Shown here one piece after another: positions 1 to 10,912 of a stretch of 64,000 nucleotides of DNA (the first letter of the stretch is position 1; each line of letters starts with the position of its first letter). Below the pieces are notes generated by a model. That model was not told where the DNA came from, searched no databases, and saw only the letters and a program-made list of their open reading frames with translations. The position numbers and the translations under genes are program-made. Source of the DNA: Tethya wilhelma (Eukaryota > Porifera > Demospongiae > Tethyida > Tethyidae). Location of the stretch: the NCBI GenBank assembly GCA_964030475.1, contig CAXIPT010000001.1, positions 24,154,198 through 24,218,197 on the forward strand, written 5' to 3'.

Positions 1-110
1 AGACAAAATAGTTTGTAACTGCTACGCATGGTTACCGTACATAGTGTATATATACATGCGTGCATGGTATTAAAGTATGTATAATTATGACAATATTAAT
101 TTTTACTTAC

Positions 111-177
111 GTGCTAGTATAGCCACAAATAATGTCAGCACAAGAACCAGACTACAACTCTGAAAGCCCATCTTCAT
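111..177 (-). CDS. Probable first coding exon encoding a signal peptide; gene continues left of the window
   Basis: On the minus strand an ATG at 177 opens 22 codons (MKMGFQS then a hydrophobic run LVLVLTLFVAILA) followed directly by a good splice donor (GTAAGT, reading down from 110). A charged start, a hydrophobic core and a small residue at the end are typical of a secretory signal peptide on its own first exon; the receptor gene at 12.0-18.4 kb has a first exon of the same design. Nothing of the mature protein lies in the window, so its identity is unknown. A chance ORF beside a chance donor remains possible. Confidence 0.4.
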
Positions 178-2764
178 TTCTGAATCAGTTTCGGACACCT
201 ACAAGCATAATTGAAAGACTACATCTTTGAACCATATAACTTGTACGTGTTCACAGAATGCTGTATTTCAATTTACAATGTATATACGTGTAGGTATACA
301 TGTGGTATATTCAATTGCCAATGATGCATGTTTACATGATCATAAGAGTTTTAGAAATGTTAAATTCTAGTAAGAATGACTGATTGCATTATTCAGTTAG
401 AAAAAACGCACACAAATTAAGTACCAGGAACTATAGTAGACGTTACCAATTCTACAGTCTGAGACACAGTGGGGTACAGTACATCCAAGCAGTTGCACAT
501 GTCGTGGGACTAATGTTGTTGGTACGTAGAAGTTCAGCTATACCATTAACACAGGAGGAAATAGTACAAATTACTCTAATTCTATGTCACATGATTTTGG
601 CAACATTATTCACAATCAACTGTACAATAATTTTTGCATGTCCCATGTGTCTCAGAAGTATAATGCACTCACTACAGTGGCATAAAATTATAGTGCAGGG
701 TCTATGGCCAATTAAGTAACAATCATTTAAGGCAGTGCTGCACCATGCACCCATATATTAGTCAGTGAAGGCTGTAAACAGTTGAATGGTATCTACAGGT
801 GTACAGATGTAAACAGATAAAGCAAGCTATGCTATTTGCACAATGCCTTCATGTATGAGAACAAAAACTGTATAATTGTCATGTTGGTATGTGCACAACC
901 CACCCGTGATGACACACAAACATTGCTGAACCTGGATAACGGCACAGTTTGTTGTTCTTTTGGCATAATTTACATTCAATGTTGCCATACGCGCAAAAAC
1001 AAAGTCTTAGATGATCTAGCTATACAGTAAGGACTGTTTATATTAATTTATCATGCAAATATGCATTGCATTCATGTATATAGTTACTCTCACCTGATTA
1101 TTAGTACTTCTTAATGGTCACCCACTAACTGCCTAGACACAGACAAGAGTTTGAAATTTTGGAGTCCAGGTATTAACTTGAACACAAGTAGCAAAAAGTT
1201 CACTCCAACGAAGGCCTCAGAGTCACTGAACCGTGTTGCAAAGTGTGTGAGTCAGCCAAACCGTGACTGCCAACTGCGGAACACGTCCCAGACTGACTGA
1301 AAACGAAACCTTCAGTAAGACGGTAGCCTGGTAGCACAAAAAGGATGAAACTGTCTGAAACCGCCTAATTGAAGAATTTCCTCTCATCCAGTTGTTTTGT
1401 GGTGAAGCTATACAAACTTCCCTGTTTCCATCATGCGCATGCTCAAAGAGACACGTGGTCGCGAGTCAATTTCAGTCCTCCGAGTCCACGAAGTGTATAG
1501 CAGCAGAATAACTATATTAGAGCACACAGTGGAGTGACACAGTGAATCTTCTCTTAGACTCTACTTAAATTATCTATGGTCAGACTTACGACTGATCCAG
1601 AATAACAAATCTTGACTCAACCGAGTGCACGAAGCCCCGACTAACTTCATTTCAATTTCCTGTGTGGACCAGTGTAGTGTTTGGTGCTCTCTAACCATTA
1701 GCAGACAAAGAGTCTAGATAGCCTGGGTACGACGCTAGAGTCGTACTTAGTCTGGCGTGCCAGACTCACTAGACAGACTTCAAAGTTGCTCCCGTGGACA
1801 CATGTAGCTCTGACGATGCGTACCAATTTACTAGACACGCCCCCACGTAAACAGCCAGCTCAAGCATCAGAGAGCACCATCTTGGAAACGTAAGGTGAGA
1901 CACTCTCAAGTATAAATTCACTGTGATTAGGTTTATAACTTGTACCAGGAATGGAGTGAGTCTGCCCAGGTTTACAATTACTAAGTAATAATAGCCTGGT
2001 GGTGGCCTGTTTCATGATAATCTGATAGCCTTTGTACTAAGACTAGCCATGAAAACCCTAGTGGTATGTGACACTGTAGCTTTTCAGCCTGCTCTGACTA
2101 ACCTTGAATCAGAGTCACCACAGCTACAAGTCAGTTAAGCCTGACCCCGGGACAAAAAACTGAGTAGGAGAACAGTGCTATGATTTTACTGAGCTACACT
2201 GAATATTGAATGTCCTACTATTTAGTCTCCACTCTTATCCTGAAAATTAATGCTTAACTACCAGAATTATACAATAGGAAGGGAGAGAGCCACTCTGTCT
2301 GTAAGTATTGAAAGTCACACAGGCATGAGTGGCGTAACCAATAGTAAAGCTGTATGGAGAATTTTTCTACAGCATGGATTGTTCACCTAACTTTGTATAT
2401 ACCAGGCTATCTCTCCCTGTTTTGGGCATGTAGAGTTAGTATTTACAGTTTGGGTGAGCCTTTATTATAAGTATAGGCGATCACATTTTGCCTGAATAGT
2501 GGTTAAGTTTAGAGTAAATATTCAACCAAATAAGTACATGAAACATGACCAGTTGTAAACAAACCAGTTGTCATTGTTAACCATATAATTCATGATAATG
2601 CAACGCACATGTACACAACAAAAACCAATGTTCAATATTGTCAATGGTACTGTGCATGTGTTATGTTAGTGTATAACATTATGCCGTTTGGTTTCACGGA
2701 TGCATCTTCATTATGCAGATCCTTCACTCCTCAAAAGAACATCATTCTTTGAAAGACTCTGAGA
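178..2764. other. Intergenic region, no supported gene
   Basis: About 2.6 kb between the putative left-hand exon and the first oxidase. Short ORFs (384-719 and 836-1030 on +) have no signal peptide, domain or splice context and look like chance. Around 1735-1770 there are two small palindromes (a TACGAC...GTCGTA dyad and GTCTGGCGTGCCAGAC). I see no tRNA and no recognisable transposon ORF. The last few hundred bases should contain the promoter of the oxidase at 2765. Confidence 0.5.
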
Positions 2765-5200
2765 ATGTCCACTCAAGGAGTTACACTGATGGCCTTCATA
2801 CAGTCAGTGATAGGACTGTTCCTATTGTGTGGATTGACCTGTGGTGTTGGTACTATCAATCAGCCCGCCATCAACAGACACGTGGTGCTCTGTGAGTTCC
2901 AGCAACCAGCCTGTGAGTGCAACAGAGATGCCGACGAATGTGAATTCACGATGGTGATCGAAGAGTTGCAAACTTTTACCAGTTACAGTATCGTACAAAA
3001 TGGTCCAACCTTCTCCGGTGCCAGCAGTGTCAGAGCTAGGACAGTGAGGTACCGTCTAGAAGATGGTGTTCCATACTATATCAATGGCACGGGCCAACTC
3101 AGAGCATCAGTTGAAGACGAAGGTCTTGATTGTGCAACAAATAATGAAGGTTTTAATGGACTAAGATGCAGTATTCCTCAGACAGTTGATGGAAAAACTT
3201 ATCGTCCATTTTTGAGTGTCAATGGCCTCGTACCCGGACCAACGCTCATTGTCAATGAAGGACAGATTGTCATAGTGAATGTGTTCAATAGACTCCTCAC
3301 TGAAGGGACCGCTGTCCACTGGCACGGGCTGGACCAGCGTAACACACCCTGGATGGACGGAGCACTCCAGGTGTCACAGTGTCCCATCAACCCGGGAGAA
3401 AGTTATCGATACTACTTTAAAGCCGAACCGACCGGGACATATTGGTATCACTCGCACAGGATCACACAACGATCGGACGGACTATTTGGAGGACTGGTCA
3501 TCAAGGAGAGTATCAGTCGACAGAGAAATCTCGAAGAGGCTTTAGGTCTTACCATCGTGGACGACCCAGGCAAATACACACTCAATCTTCACGAATGGGG
3601 TAGGAAAACGGCTTTGAATGAAGCAACCTCCATCAAAGGAGGAATACCGTTCTTCCCCGACAGTCCACTGGGTGAGATCCCTCTTCCTCCGAGTGAACAA
3701 ATGGCAATGAATGTGTCTCAACCATATCTTCCGTTTGGTAGCTCAGTAGGGCCTGATGGGACCATGGTGGGTGACCTGCCATTTTGGTCTGGACTGATAA
3801 ATGGGAGAGGAAAACACGAAAGTGTGCCTTACGAACGATCTAGGCTTTCAGTTTTCACTGTTGATGAAGGTAAAAATTACAGATTTCGTTTAATTGGAAC
3901 GCAAAGCTTGTTTGCATACAAGTTCTCGATTGACGAACACAATCTCATCGTGATGTCCACAGACGGGTCACTCATTGAACCAATCGAAACACAGTTCATC
4001 ATCATACACATCGGGGAGCGATACGACTTTGTCCTCAAAGCCACCAAACCCAGAGAGGATGTACTGGACTACTGGATCAGAGCAGAGACACTGGAAGTTG
4101 ATTCCAGCTCTAATGGTCCACCGTACCGTTCTCTAGGCCACGTAGCCGAAGCCATCCTTCATTACAACGCCTCCTTCAATAAGAGTGATCCGAAAGCAAA
4201 TCCCGATCAACCACCAAGGCCCGTCGACTATGAGAACATCAAGAATCGCTCCATACCATTTAATAGTACCACATGTGGAATGCTAAGTCCCACGCCAGGA
4301 TGCACGGCAGTCAACTGCCCCTTCCCATCTTTCCATCCATCGACCAGCATCACGAGGTGTATCAATCCCTTCTTCTTCCGTTTGCTTGAGCCGACGCCCG
4401 ACGACGAACTACCAGACTCTTCTGTCGACCCAGACTGTGACGACTGTGAGCACTTTTTCAACATAAACACGGACCACGATGCCATAAATGGGATCAACAT
4501 GATGCTTCCTACAGCTCCGCTGCAAACACAACGACAGGACATCTATCCGTGGGAATTATGTGACGCTCCTTTCACGTGTCAAGATGGTAAGTCGTGTGAG
4601 TGTGTCCACGTTCGTAGTATCCAGTCGTTCAACAAGACCATACGTTTCGTCTTAAGTACTGTTGCGAATGACGTTCTCGAGGGTGAAGGTTTAAGCCACC
4701 CTATTCATCTTCATGGACATCATTTCTTTGTTGTCGGAATCGGATACGGTGCGTACGATCCTCAAACTGGATTCCTCACAGACCGAATAAGCGATATCGC
4801 ATGTGACAATGACCTTTGTACTTCCCCACGATGGGCTACCAGCGTTTCGCCGTCATATGCCGTCACGAACAAAACGGTACGAAAGGATACCATTATCGTA
4901 CCAACTGGTGGCTACGTGGTGATCCAGTTTCGCTCCACCAATCCTGGCTACTGGTTCATGCATTGTCACATAGAGTCAGACCTCCTGGAAGGAATGGCTG
5001 TGGTGATCAATATCACTGAGAAGAGACAGAACCCAGCTCCCATCGACACGAAAAAGTGCGGAAATTATTTCATTTCAAATGAGACATTTTACACTCGGCT
5101 TGCTTTTGATCCGGATAACAACGGGAGTGTTAGATTGGGCGTAGGTCAGTTTGTGTTCTTATTAGCATACTCTGTCTTGTGTAGTCTGGTTTTCTTCTGA
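2765..5200 (+). CDS. Multicopper oxidase (laccase-like), single exon, copy 1
   Basis: 811 residues in one exon; a second Met at residue 9 (MAFIQ) may be the true start. Order: signal peptide (about 1-30), a short Cys-rich N-terminal segment (CEFQQPACECNRDADECEF), then three cupredoxin domains. Copper motifs: HWHG (H185, H187), WYHSH (H229, H231), HPIHLHGH (H645, H648, H650) and HCHIESDLLEGM (H733, C734, H735, M744). All eight histidines of the trinuclear type-2/3 cluster, the type-1 Cys and Met and the first type-1 His are present, but the expected second type-1 His is Asp739. The C terminus is hydrophobic with no cytoplasmic tail after a small polar stretch, as in GPI-anchored proteins. The family oxidises phenols, amines or metal ions outside the cell, reducing O2 to water; the substrate here is unknown. 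Convergent with copy 2. Confidence 0.93.
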   Translation: MSTQGVTLMAFIQSVIGLFLLCGLTCGVGTINQPAINRHVVLCEFQQPACECNRDADECEFTMVIEELQTFTSYSIVQNGPTFSGASSVRARTVRYRLEDGVPYYINGTGQLRASVEDEGLDCATNNEGFNGLRCSIPQTVDGKTYRPFLSVNGLVPGPTLIVNEGQIVIVNVFNRLLTEGTAVHWHGLDQRNTPWMDGALQVSQCPINPGESYRYYFKAEPTGTYWYHSHRITQRSDGLFGGLVIKESISRQRNLEEALGLTIVDDPGKYTLNLHEWGRKTALNEATSIKGGIPFFPDSPLGEIPLPPSEQMAMNVSQPYLPFGSSVGPDGTMVGDLPFWSGLINGRGKHESVPYERSRLSVFTVDEGKNYRFRLIGTQSLFAYKFSIDEHNLIVMSTDGSLIEPIETQFIIIHIGERYDFVLKATKPREDVLDYWIRAETLEVDSSSNGPPYRSLGHVAEAILHYNASFNKSDPKANPDQPPRPVDYENIKNRSIPFNSTTCGMLSPTPGCTAVNCPFPSFHPSTSITRCINPFFFRLLEPTPDDELPDSSVDPDCDDCEHFFNINTDHDAINGINMMLPTAPLQTQRQDIYPWELCDAPFTCQDGKSCECVHVRSIQSFNKTIRFVLSTVANDVLEGEGLSHPIHLHGHHFFVVGIGYGAYDPQTGFLTDRISDIACDNDLCTSPRWATSVSPSYAVTNKTVRKDTIIVPTGGYVVIQFRSTNPGYWFMHCHIESDLLEGMAVVINITEKRQNPAPIDTKKCGNYFISNETFYTRLAFDPDNNGSVRLGVGQFVFLLAYSVLCSLVFF

Positions 5201-5451
5201 ACCAATAATTATTTTTGTTACTATTCCGATTATGACTTTGTCCGACAGTCATAGACTAATTTTTTTTATTCCTATATTTATGTTTGAGTTGCATATGCAT
5301 ATTAGTCATATTTATGTTTGTGAATGTGAACATATATAACTTTGACAGCAACTGTATAATATTAATATAATATTAATATTAATTTAATGTAGCAAAATTT
5401 GTACAAAACACATATATAGCATCATGAGCATACATGCACCTTAAACATCAC
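5201..5451. other. Convergent 3' intergenic spacer
   Basis: Very AT-rich 250 bp separating the stop codons of two convergent oxidase genes. It includes an AT-only dyad near 5355-5390 and T-rich runs near 5258 suitable as a poly(A) signal for the minus-strand gene. No gene seen. Confidence 0.6.
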
Positions 5452-7818
5452 TCAAATCTCAATAAAAATATACATGTATAGACCTAGACAGGCAACAAGC
5501 ACAATATTTGAGGCAATTTTGAAACCCTTATTACTGCATTCAGAATTTCCTGGCTTTTGATTGTTAGCTATAGTTTGCGTAGTGTTAAAATTCCCACACT
5601 TGTTAATCCCATCAGGTGGTGGAATCTGTCGGTCGCTCAACTCATTGATGACAACAGCCATTCCTTCCAGAAGGTCAGCCTCAATGTGACAGTGCATGAA
5701 CCAGTAGCCAGGATTGTTAGCGATGAAATGAATCACCACATAACCTCCAGGAGGAACGATGATGGTATCTTTCGTGACAGTTCTTGATCCGATTTCAAAC
5801 GTGGGTCGTGTTCCATTCCATCTTGGTTTGCTGCAAAGTGGATCGTCACAGATGATATCGGTCGAAGGTCTTGTGAAAAATCCATTTTCATCGTAAGAGC
5901 CATAACCAATTTTAGCGACATGGAAGTGATGCCCGTGTAAGTGCATTGGATGAGCAGAACCTTTTCCTTCTGCAACATCAAGGCCTACAGAGGTGAGTAC
6001 AAATCGGATAGTTTTGTTGTAGGCGGTTACGTCTCTTACGTGTACACAATCTTGTGCACATTGCCCACTGTCACAGGGTAAGTTTAACTCACAAAAATCA
6101 GACGATGGGATGTCTTTTCGTTGTGTCAACAAAGGTGCTGGTGGACAGAGAAAGTTAAGACCGTTTAGTGCATTTTGATCCGAGTTGATGTTGAAGAAGA
6201 GCTCACAGTTGTCACATTCAGGGTCTACTTGACCACTGGGCAGATTTTGAGCAGCAGTTGGCTCTAGTAAACGTAATTCATGTACACTTCTACATACTGT
6301 GTTGTATGACGGATGAAATGCACGGAAGGGACAGTTTAGAGCAACACAACCACCTCGAGCTTCACAAGTAGCATTGTCGTATGGGATTGAATTGTTTTTA
6401 ATATTCTCATACTCTGTTGATCTTGGTAGCTCATCTTGTGAAGAGGTGACATAATGGAGAATTCCTTCAGCTGCATTACCAAGAGAACGATAGGGAGGTC
6501 CATTCGAGTCAACGTTCACTTCAAGTGTTTCAAATCTGATCCAGTAATCTTGGGTATCCATCCGTGGTCTCTGAGCATTGAGGACAAAGTCGTAACGTTC
6601 TCCAGTATGCAGGATGATGAACTGAACCTCAACTGGAAGGATTAGAGCACCATCAATGGCTATTACGGTCAGTGTATGTTCGTCTATGGAGAACCTATAA
6701 GGATAGTGTCCTTGACCTCCAATTAAACGAAATCGGTAAGAATTTCCCAAGAATACGCTGAATATTTCGAGACGAGTGTTATTGTAAGGTACGTCTCTGT
6801 GCCTACCTTTGCCATTTATCAAAGCAGACCAAAATGGGATTTCACCAATAACAGTTCCATCTGGTCCAACTGTTGCATCATACAGGTTATATTGGGGGAT
6901 CCCCCTTGCTTTAAGTTCGTTTGGTGGGAGGGGCACATCTCCCGAAGGTTTCCCGAGATAGTATCCTAGATCTCCTTGTACAAATGTAAACCGTCCAATT
7001 GCACTTAGTTCAGCCCAGTCATGAAGATTTACTGTAAATAGTGCTGGATCATCAAGAATGAGGGCGTTCACTTCCCTTTCAATCAGAGCTTGCCGTTCAG
7101 GATTCTCTCTTATGATGAGTGCTCCAAACAAACCATCAGTTCTCTGTGTAATTCTGTGAGAATGGTACCAAAATGTACCTGTTGGTGAAGCCTTGAAGTA
7201 GTACTGGAATGACTCCTCTGGATTTATAGGACATTGGGTCACAAGAAGCGCGCCATCCATCCAAGGTGTATTCCTCATATCCTGACCATGCCAATGGATA
7301 GATATACCTTCTGTCAAAAGATTGTTAATGACATTAGCTATGATTCGTTGACCTTCATTTACAATCAGAGTCGGACCTGGAATGAGACCATTGACAGAGA
7401 TAAACGAACGATATGTTTTGCCATCGACTGCTTGTGGTTCCGTACAATGTATTTCTGAAAACCTTTCCGAATCTGTGAAGCACGAGGCTTCAGTTCTGTT
7501 TCGAGATGAGAGAAGTACACCAGTTCCACTGATATAGTATGGACTGCCTGACTGCAGTTTGTAAGGTAGCCTTGGCTGTTCATTTTCTGGTGAATTTCCA
7601 CCTTCAATAATCATATAACTTGTAAACGTTTGAAGTTCGTTAACAACAAGAGTAAATTCACACTCATCAGCATCTGGTCGACAGACACAGGCTTTCTGTT
7701 GGATTCCACATGGTACAACATGGCGGTCGCCTTGTCCTTGGATTGATGCAGTTAGACACATGAGAATATTTATAGTCGCTGCTACAGATAGTAATGGTTT
7801 GATACCTCTATGATCCAT
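5452..7818 (-). CDS. Multicopper oxidase (laccase-like), single exon, copy 2
   Basis: I place the start at 7818 (MDHRGIK..., 788 residues) because it is followed at once by a hydrophobic signal peptide and gives the length of the paralogues. The frame stays open upstream to 7959, which would add 47 residues and bury the signal peptide. Copper motifs: HWHGQDMRNTPWMDG, WYHSHRITQRTDGLFG, HPMHLHGHHFHV and HCHIEADLLEGM. As in the sister genes, the type-1 histidine of the last motif is aspartate (about residue 715). The tail carries extra N/Q/C-rich sequence and then a hydrophobic stretch, suggesting a GPI anchor. Several NxS/T sites fit a glycosylated extracellular protein. Parts of the coding sequence are almost identical to copy 3 while the rest has diverged. 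Confidence 0.92.
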   Translation of the reverse strand: MDHRGIKPLLSVAATINILMCLTASIQGQGDRHVVPCGIQQKACVCRPDADECEFTLVVNELQTFTSYMIIEGGNSPENEQPRLPYKLQSGSPYYISGTGVLLSSRNRTEASCFTDSERFSEIHCTEPQAVDGKTYRSFISVNGLIPGPTLIVNEGQRIIANVINNLLTEGISIHWHGQDMRNTPWMDGALLVTQCPINPEESFQYYFKASPTGTFWYHSHRITQRTDGLFGALIIRENPERQALIEREVNALILDDPALFTVNLHDWAELSAIGRFTFVQGDLGYYLGKPSGDVPLPPNELKARGIPQYNLYDATVGPDGTVIGEIPFWSALINGKGRHRDVPYNNTRLEIFSVFLGNSYRFRLIGGQGHYPYRFSIDEHTLTVIAIDGALILPVEVQFIILHTGERYDFVLNAQRPRMDTQDYWIRFETLEVNVDSNGPPYRSLGNAAEGILHYVTSSQDELPRSTEYENIKNNSIPYDNATCEARGGCVALNCPFRAFHPSYNTVCRSVHELRLLEPTAAQNLPSGQVDPECDNCELFFNINSDQNALNGLNFLCPPAPLLTQRKDIPSSDFCELNLPCDSGQCAQDCVHVRDVTAYNKTIRFVLTSVGLDVAEGKGSAHPMHLHGHHFHVAKIGYGSYDENGFFTRPSTDIICDDPLCSKPRWNGTRPTFEIGSRTVTKDTIIVPPGGYVVIHFIANNPGYWFMHCHIEADLLEGMAVVINELSDRQIPPPDGINKCGNFNTTQTIANNQKPGNSECSNKGFKIASNIVLVACLGLYMYIFIEI

Positions 7819-8575
7819 GATAACACTACATGAAAAGAGCAAAACAATCCTCAGTTTAGCTACAGTAATACACAGAGTCATGGAACTAGAGGTCATCTGC
7901 AGTTTTAATTTGTGGTCTTCAAAACAATTAAGAAGCCAGTCAAGAATGTGTCTAAGCAAGGCTTCACTACTAAAAGCCTTAAGGTTACTGTCACAGACAT
8001 GCTCTTGGATCTCCTCTGATAGAACTCAATTTACATTATAGCTAAACAGTAAACTAACTGATGATTTGGAGCAGAGCCATATGGAGGATTATTGAGAACC
8101 ATGCACTCAGAAAACACATTGACCCCGCATTGTGAAGGCTTCACTGTTGACATACGGCTTGACTGGTGTAGCTAGGAATACCATTATACCTTGTGGATAA
8201 TTTATACTTGTAGTGCAACATCATAAGCATGGTTTTCTTACCTAGCTAAAAGAACCAGAGTCCTGTCTGCGGCTCACACGTGGCTGCTCAGCTGGCTATA
8301 GAGGCAGCCAACTAGGTTCAAAGAGTTGAGAAACACCGCCCACACACATGCCCCACTTAATTAGTGCGCATGTGCAGGAGACTGATCGTTGCCCACCGCA
8401 ATGCAGCATAGATTGATGCATGGATATTATAGCTATTGTAGTCTATTATTGACGTTTAAGGTGAAGAATAAATAGATATAATATTATGAAGCAGTATAAA
8501 AATAATAATAAAATATTTGCATAGCACACTCATAAATATCTCTACTCTACTGTATATACAAAAATGAGAAATAAG
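7819..8575. other. Intergenic spacer between oxidase copies 2 and 3
   Basis: Holds the upstream region of copy 2 and the 3' flank of copy 3. The oxidase frame stays open to 7959 without convincing protein features. An NRF1-like GTGCGCATGTGC lies near 8362. No other gene is visible. Confidence 0.5.
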
Positions 8576-10912
8576 CTACAGAAGATAATATCCAAATACA
8601 CTCACACACTGTAGACCAAAAACAAGTACAATACTTGCAGTCAACCCAAAACTATTGCTTCCAGGAATGAATGCCAACCTTTCATAATACATTTCTTGAG
8701 AGATATTGAAATCTCCGCAAACTGGAGTCCCAACAGGTGAAGGGTTTTGTCGATCGTTCAACTCATTGATCACCACGGCCATTCCTTCCAGAAGGTCAGC
8801 CTCAATGTGACAGTGCATGAACCAGTAGCCAGGATTGTCAGAAATAAAGTGAATCACCACGTACCCCCCAGGAGGAACAATGATGGTATCTTTGGTGACA
8901 GTTCTCGATCCGATCGTAAACTCAGGTCGTGTACCATTCCATCTTGGTTTGCTGCAAAGTGGATCGTCACAGATGATATCAGTCGAAGGTCTTGTGAGAA
9001 GTCCATTTTCATCGTATGAGCCATAGCCAATCTTAGCCACATGGAAGTGATGCCCATGCAGATGTATAGGATGAGCAGAACCTTCTCCTTCTTCAATCTC
9101 AGGGCCAACAGAGCTCAGAACAAATCGGATTGTTTGATTGAAAGTAGTAATATCTCTCACGTGAACACATTCTTGAGCACATTGGCCACTCTCACAAGGT
9201 TCATCTAGGTCACAAAACTCAAATGGCTGAATATCGTCTCTTTGTGTTTGCAAAGGAGCAGAAGGAAGGCGAAAGTTACGACCATTTATGGCATCTCGAT
9301 CAGAGTTAATGTTGAAAAAGAACTCACAGTCCACACATTCAGGGTCTACAGTACTATTGGGTAGACTTTCAGCAGGTGTTGGTTCAAGTAGGCGCAATTG
9401 ACGTACATTTGTACAAAGAATGTTGTACGAACTGTGAAAATCTGAAAAGGGACAGTTTACAGCAGTGCAACCACCTCGAGCTCGAGCTCCACATGTATCA
9501 TTGTTGTGCGGGATTGAATTGGCTCTTATGCTCTTGTACTCTGTTGATCTTGGTAGCTCATCTTGTGAAGAGGTGACATAATGGAGAATTCCTTCAGCTG
9601 CGTTACCAAGAGAACGATAAGGAAGTCCATTCGAGTCAACGTTCACTTCAAGTGTTTCAAATCTGATCCAGTAATCTTGGGTATCCATCCGTGGCCTCTG
9701 AGCATTGAGAACAAAGTCGTAACGTTCTCCAGTATGCAGGATGATGAACTGAGCCTCAACTGGGAGAACCAGTGAACCATCAATGGCTATCACAGTGAGG
9801 GTATGTTCGTCTATGGAAAATTTATAAGGATAGAGTCCTTGGCCCCCAATTAAACGAAATCGGTAAGAATTGTCTTCAAACACACTGAAAACTTCGAGGC
9901 GAGTGTTGTTGTAAGGTACATCTCTATGTCTACCTTTACCATTGATCAAAGCAGACCAAAATGGGATATCACCAACTTCAGTTCCATCTGGTCCGGAGGA
10001 TGTATCATAGAGGTCATACTGAGGAAGTCCCCTAGCAGCAAGTTCACTGGGTGGAAGGGGCACATCTCCTATCGGCTTTCCAGGGTAATAGCCCAGATCT
10101 CCACGTACAAATGTGAATAGTTCTATTGCACTTGTTTCAGCCCACTCGTGAAGATTAAGCGTATACTGAGCTGGATCGTCAAAAATAGTTACACCGACTT
10201 CTCGCTCAATCAGTGTACGACGATCTGGCCGTTCCCTTATGATCAGTGCTCCAAACAACCCATCAGTTCTCTGTGTTATTCGGTGAGAGTGGTACCAAAA
10301 CGTGCCAGTTGGTTCTGCTTTGAAGTAGTATCGAAATGACTCTCCAGGATCTATAGGACACTGAGATACAAGTAGAGCTCCATCCATCCAAGGTGTATTC
10401 CTCATATCCATGCCGTGCCAATGGACAGCAGTACTCTCTGTGAGAAGATTATTTATGACGTTAGCAATGACTTGTTGACCTTCGTTCACAATCAGAGTGG
10501 GTCCAGGAACTAGACCATTGACTCCGATATACGAGCGATAGGTCTTTCCGTCTACAGTTTGTGGGACTGTGCAACTGATTTCTGAAAAATCTTCAGATTC
10601 GGTAAAACAAGAAGCTTCAGATCTGTTGCGAGATGATCGAAGTGTGCCCATCCCATCAATATAGTAAGGAGTACCCGATTCTAGCCTATAGGGAAGCCGA
10701 GATGGTTCATTTGAATCTTCATCTTCGATAGTGTAACTTGTGAATGTTTGAAGTTCACTGATGACTAGAGTAAATTCACACTCATCAGCATCTGCTCGAC
10801 AAGCACAGGCTTTTTGCTGGATCCCACATGGTACAACATGTTGGTCGATGTTTTGTCCTCGGACTTGTAATATTAGAGCTATGATCACCACAATAGAGCC
10901 AGTGAGATTCAT
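8576..10912 (-). CDS. Multicopper oxidase (laccase-like), single exon, copy 3
   Basis: 778 residues, starting MNLTGSIVVIIALILQVRGQ, a clear signal peptide. Next comes the family N-terminal motif HVVPCGIQQKACACRADADE, then three cupredoxin domains with HWHGMDMRNTPWMDG, WYHSHRITQRTDGLFG, HPIHLHGHHFHV and HCHIEADLLEGM. Asp, not His, sits at the type-1 ligand position (about residue 706). The C terminus (GSNSFG then a hydrophobic run ending YYLL) is a good GPI-attachment signal. Same orientation as copy 2, about 760 bp away. No introns, unlike the non-oxidase genes around it. Predicted role: an extracellular, surface-attached oxidase using O2; substrate unknown. Confidence 0.93.
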   Translation of the reverse strand: MNLTGSIVVIIALILQVRGQNIDQHVVPCGIQQKACACRADADECEFTLVISELQTFTSYTIEDEDSNEPSRLPYRLESGTPYYIDGMGTLRSSRNRSEASCFTESEDFSEISCTVPQTVDGKTYRSYIGVNGLVPGPTLIVNEGQQVIANVINNLLTESTAVHWHGMDMRNTPWMDGALLVSQCPIDPGESFRYYFKAEPTGTFWYHSHRITQRTDGLFGALIIRERPDRRTLIEREVGVTIFDDPAQYTLNLHEWAETSAIELFTFVRGDLGYYPGKPIGDVPLPPSELAARGLPQYDLYDTSSGPDGTEVGDIPFWSALINGKGRHRDVPYNNTRLEVFSVFEDNSYRFRLIGGQGLYPYKFSIDEHTLTVIAIDGSLVLPVEAQFIILHTGERYDFVLNAQRPRMDTQDYWIRFETLEVNVDSNGLPYRSLGNAAEGILHYVTSSQDELPRSTEYKSIRANSIPHNNDTCGARARGGCTAVNCPFSDFHSSYNILCTNVRQLRLLEPTPAESLPNSTVDPECVDCEFFFNINSDRDAINGRNFRLPSAPLQTQRDDIQPFEFCDLDEPCESGQCAQECVHVRDITTFNQTIRFVLSSVGPEIEEGEGSAHPIHLHGHHFHVAKIGYGSYDENGLLTRPSTDIICDDPLCSKPRWNGTRPEFTIGSRTVTKDTIIVPPGGYVVIHFISDNPGYWFMHCHIEADLLEGMAVVINELNDRQNPSPVGTPVCGDFNISQEMYYERLAFIPGSNSFGLTASIVLVFGLQCVSVFGYYLL

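Noticed and set aside
384..1030. ORFs of 111 and 64 codons upstream of the first oxidase
   Set aside because: No leader, domain, repeat pattern or splice context; composition looks like chance in AT-rich DNA.
7819..7959. 47-codon N-terminal extension of oxidase copy 2
   Set aside because: Would place the signal peptide internally and make the protein longer than all paralogues; the internal Met fits better.
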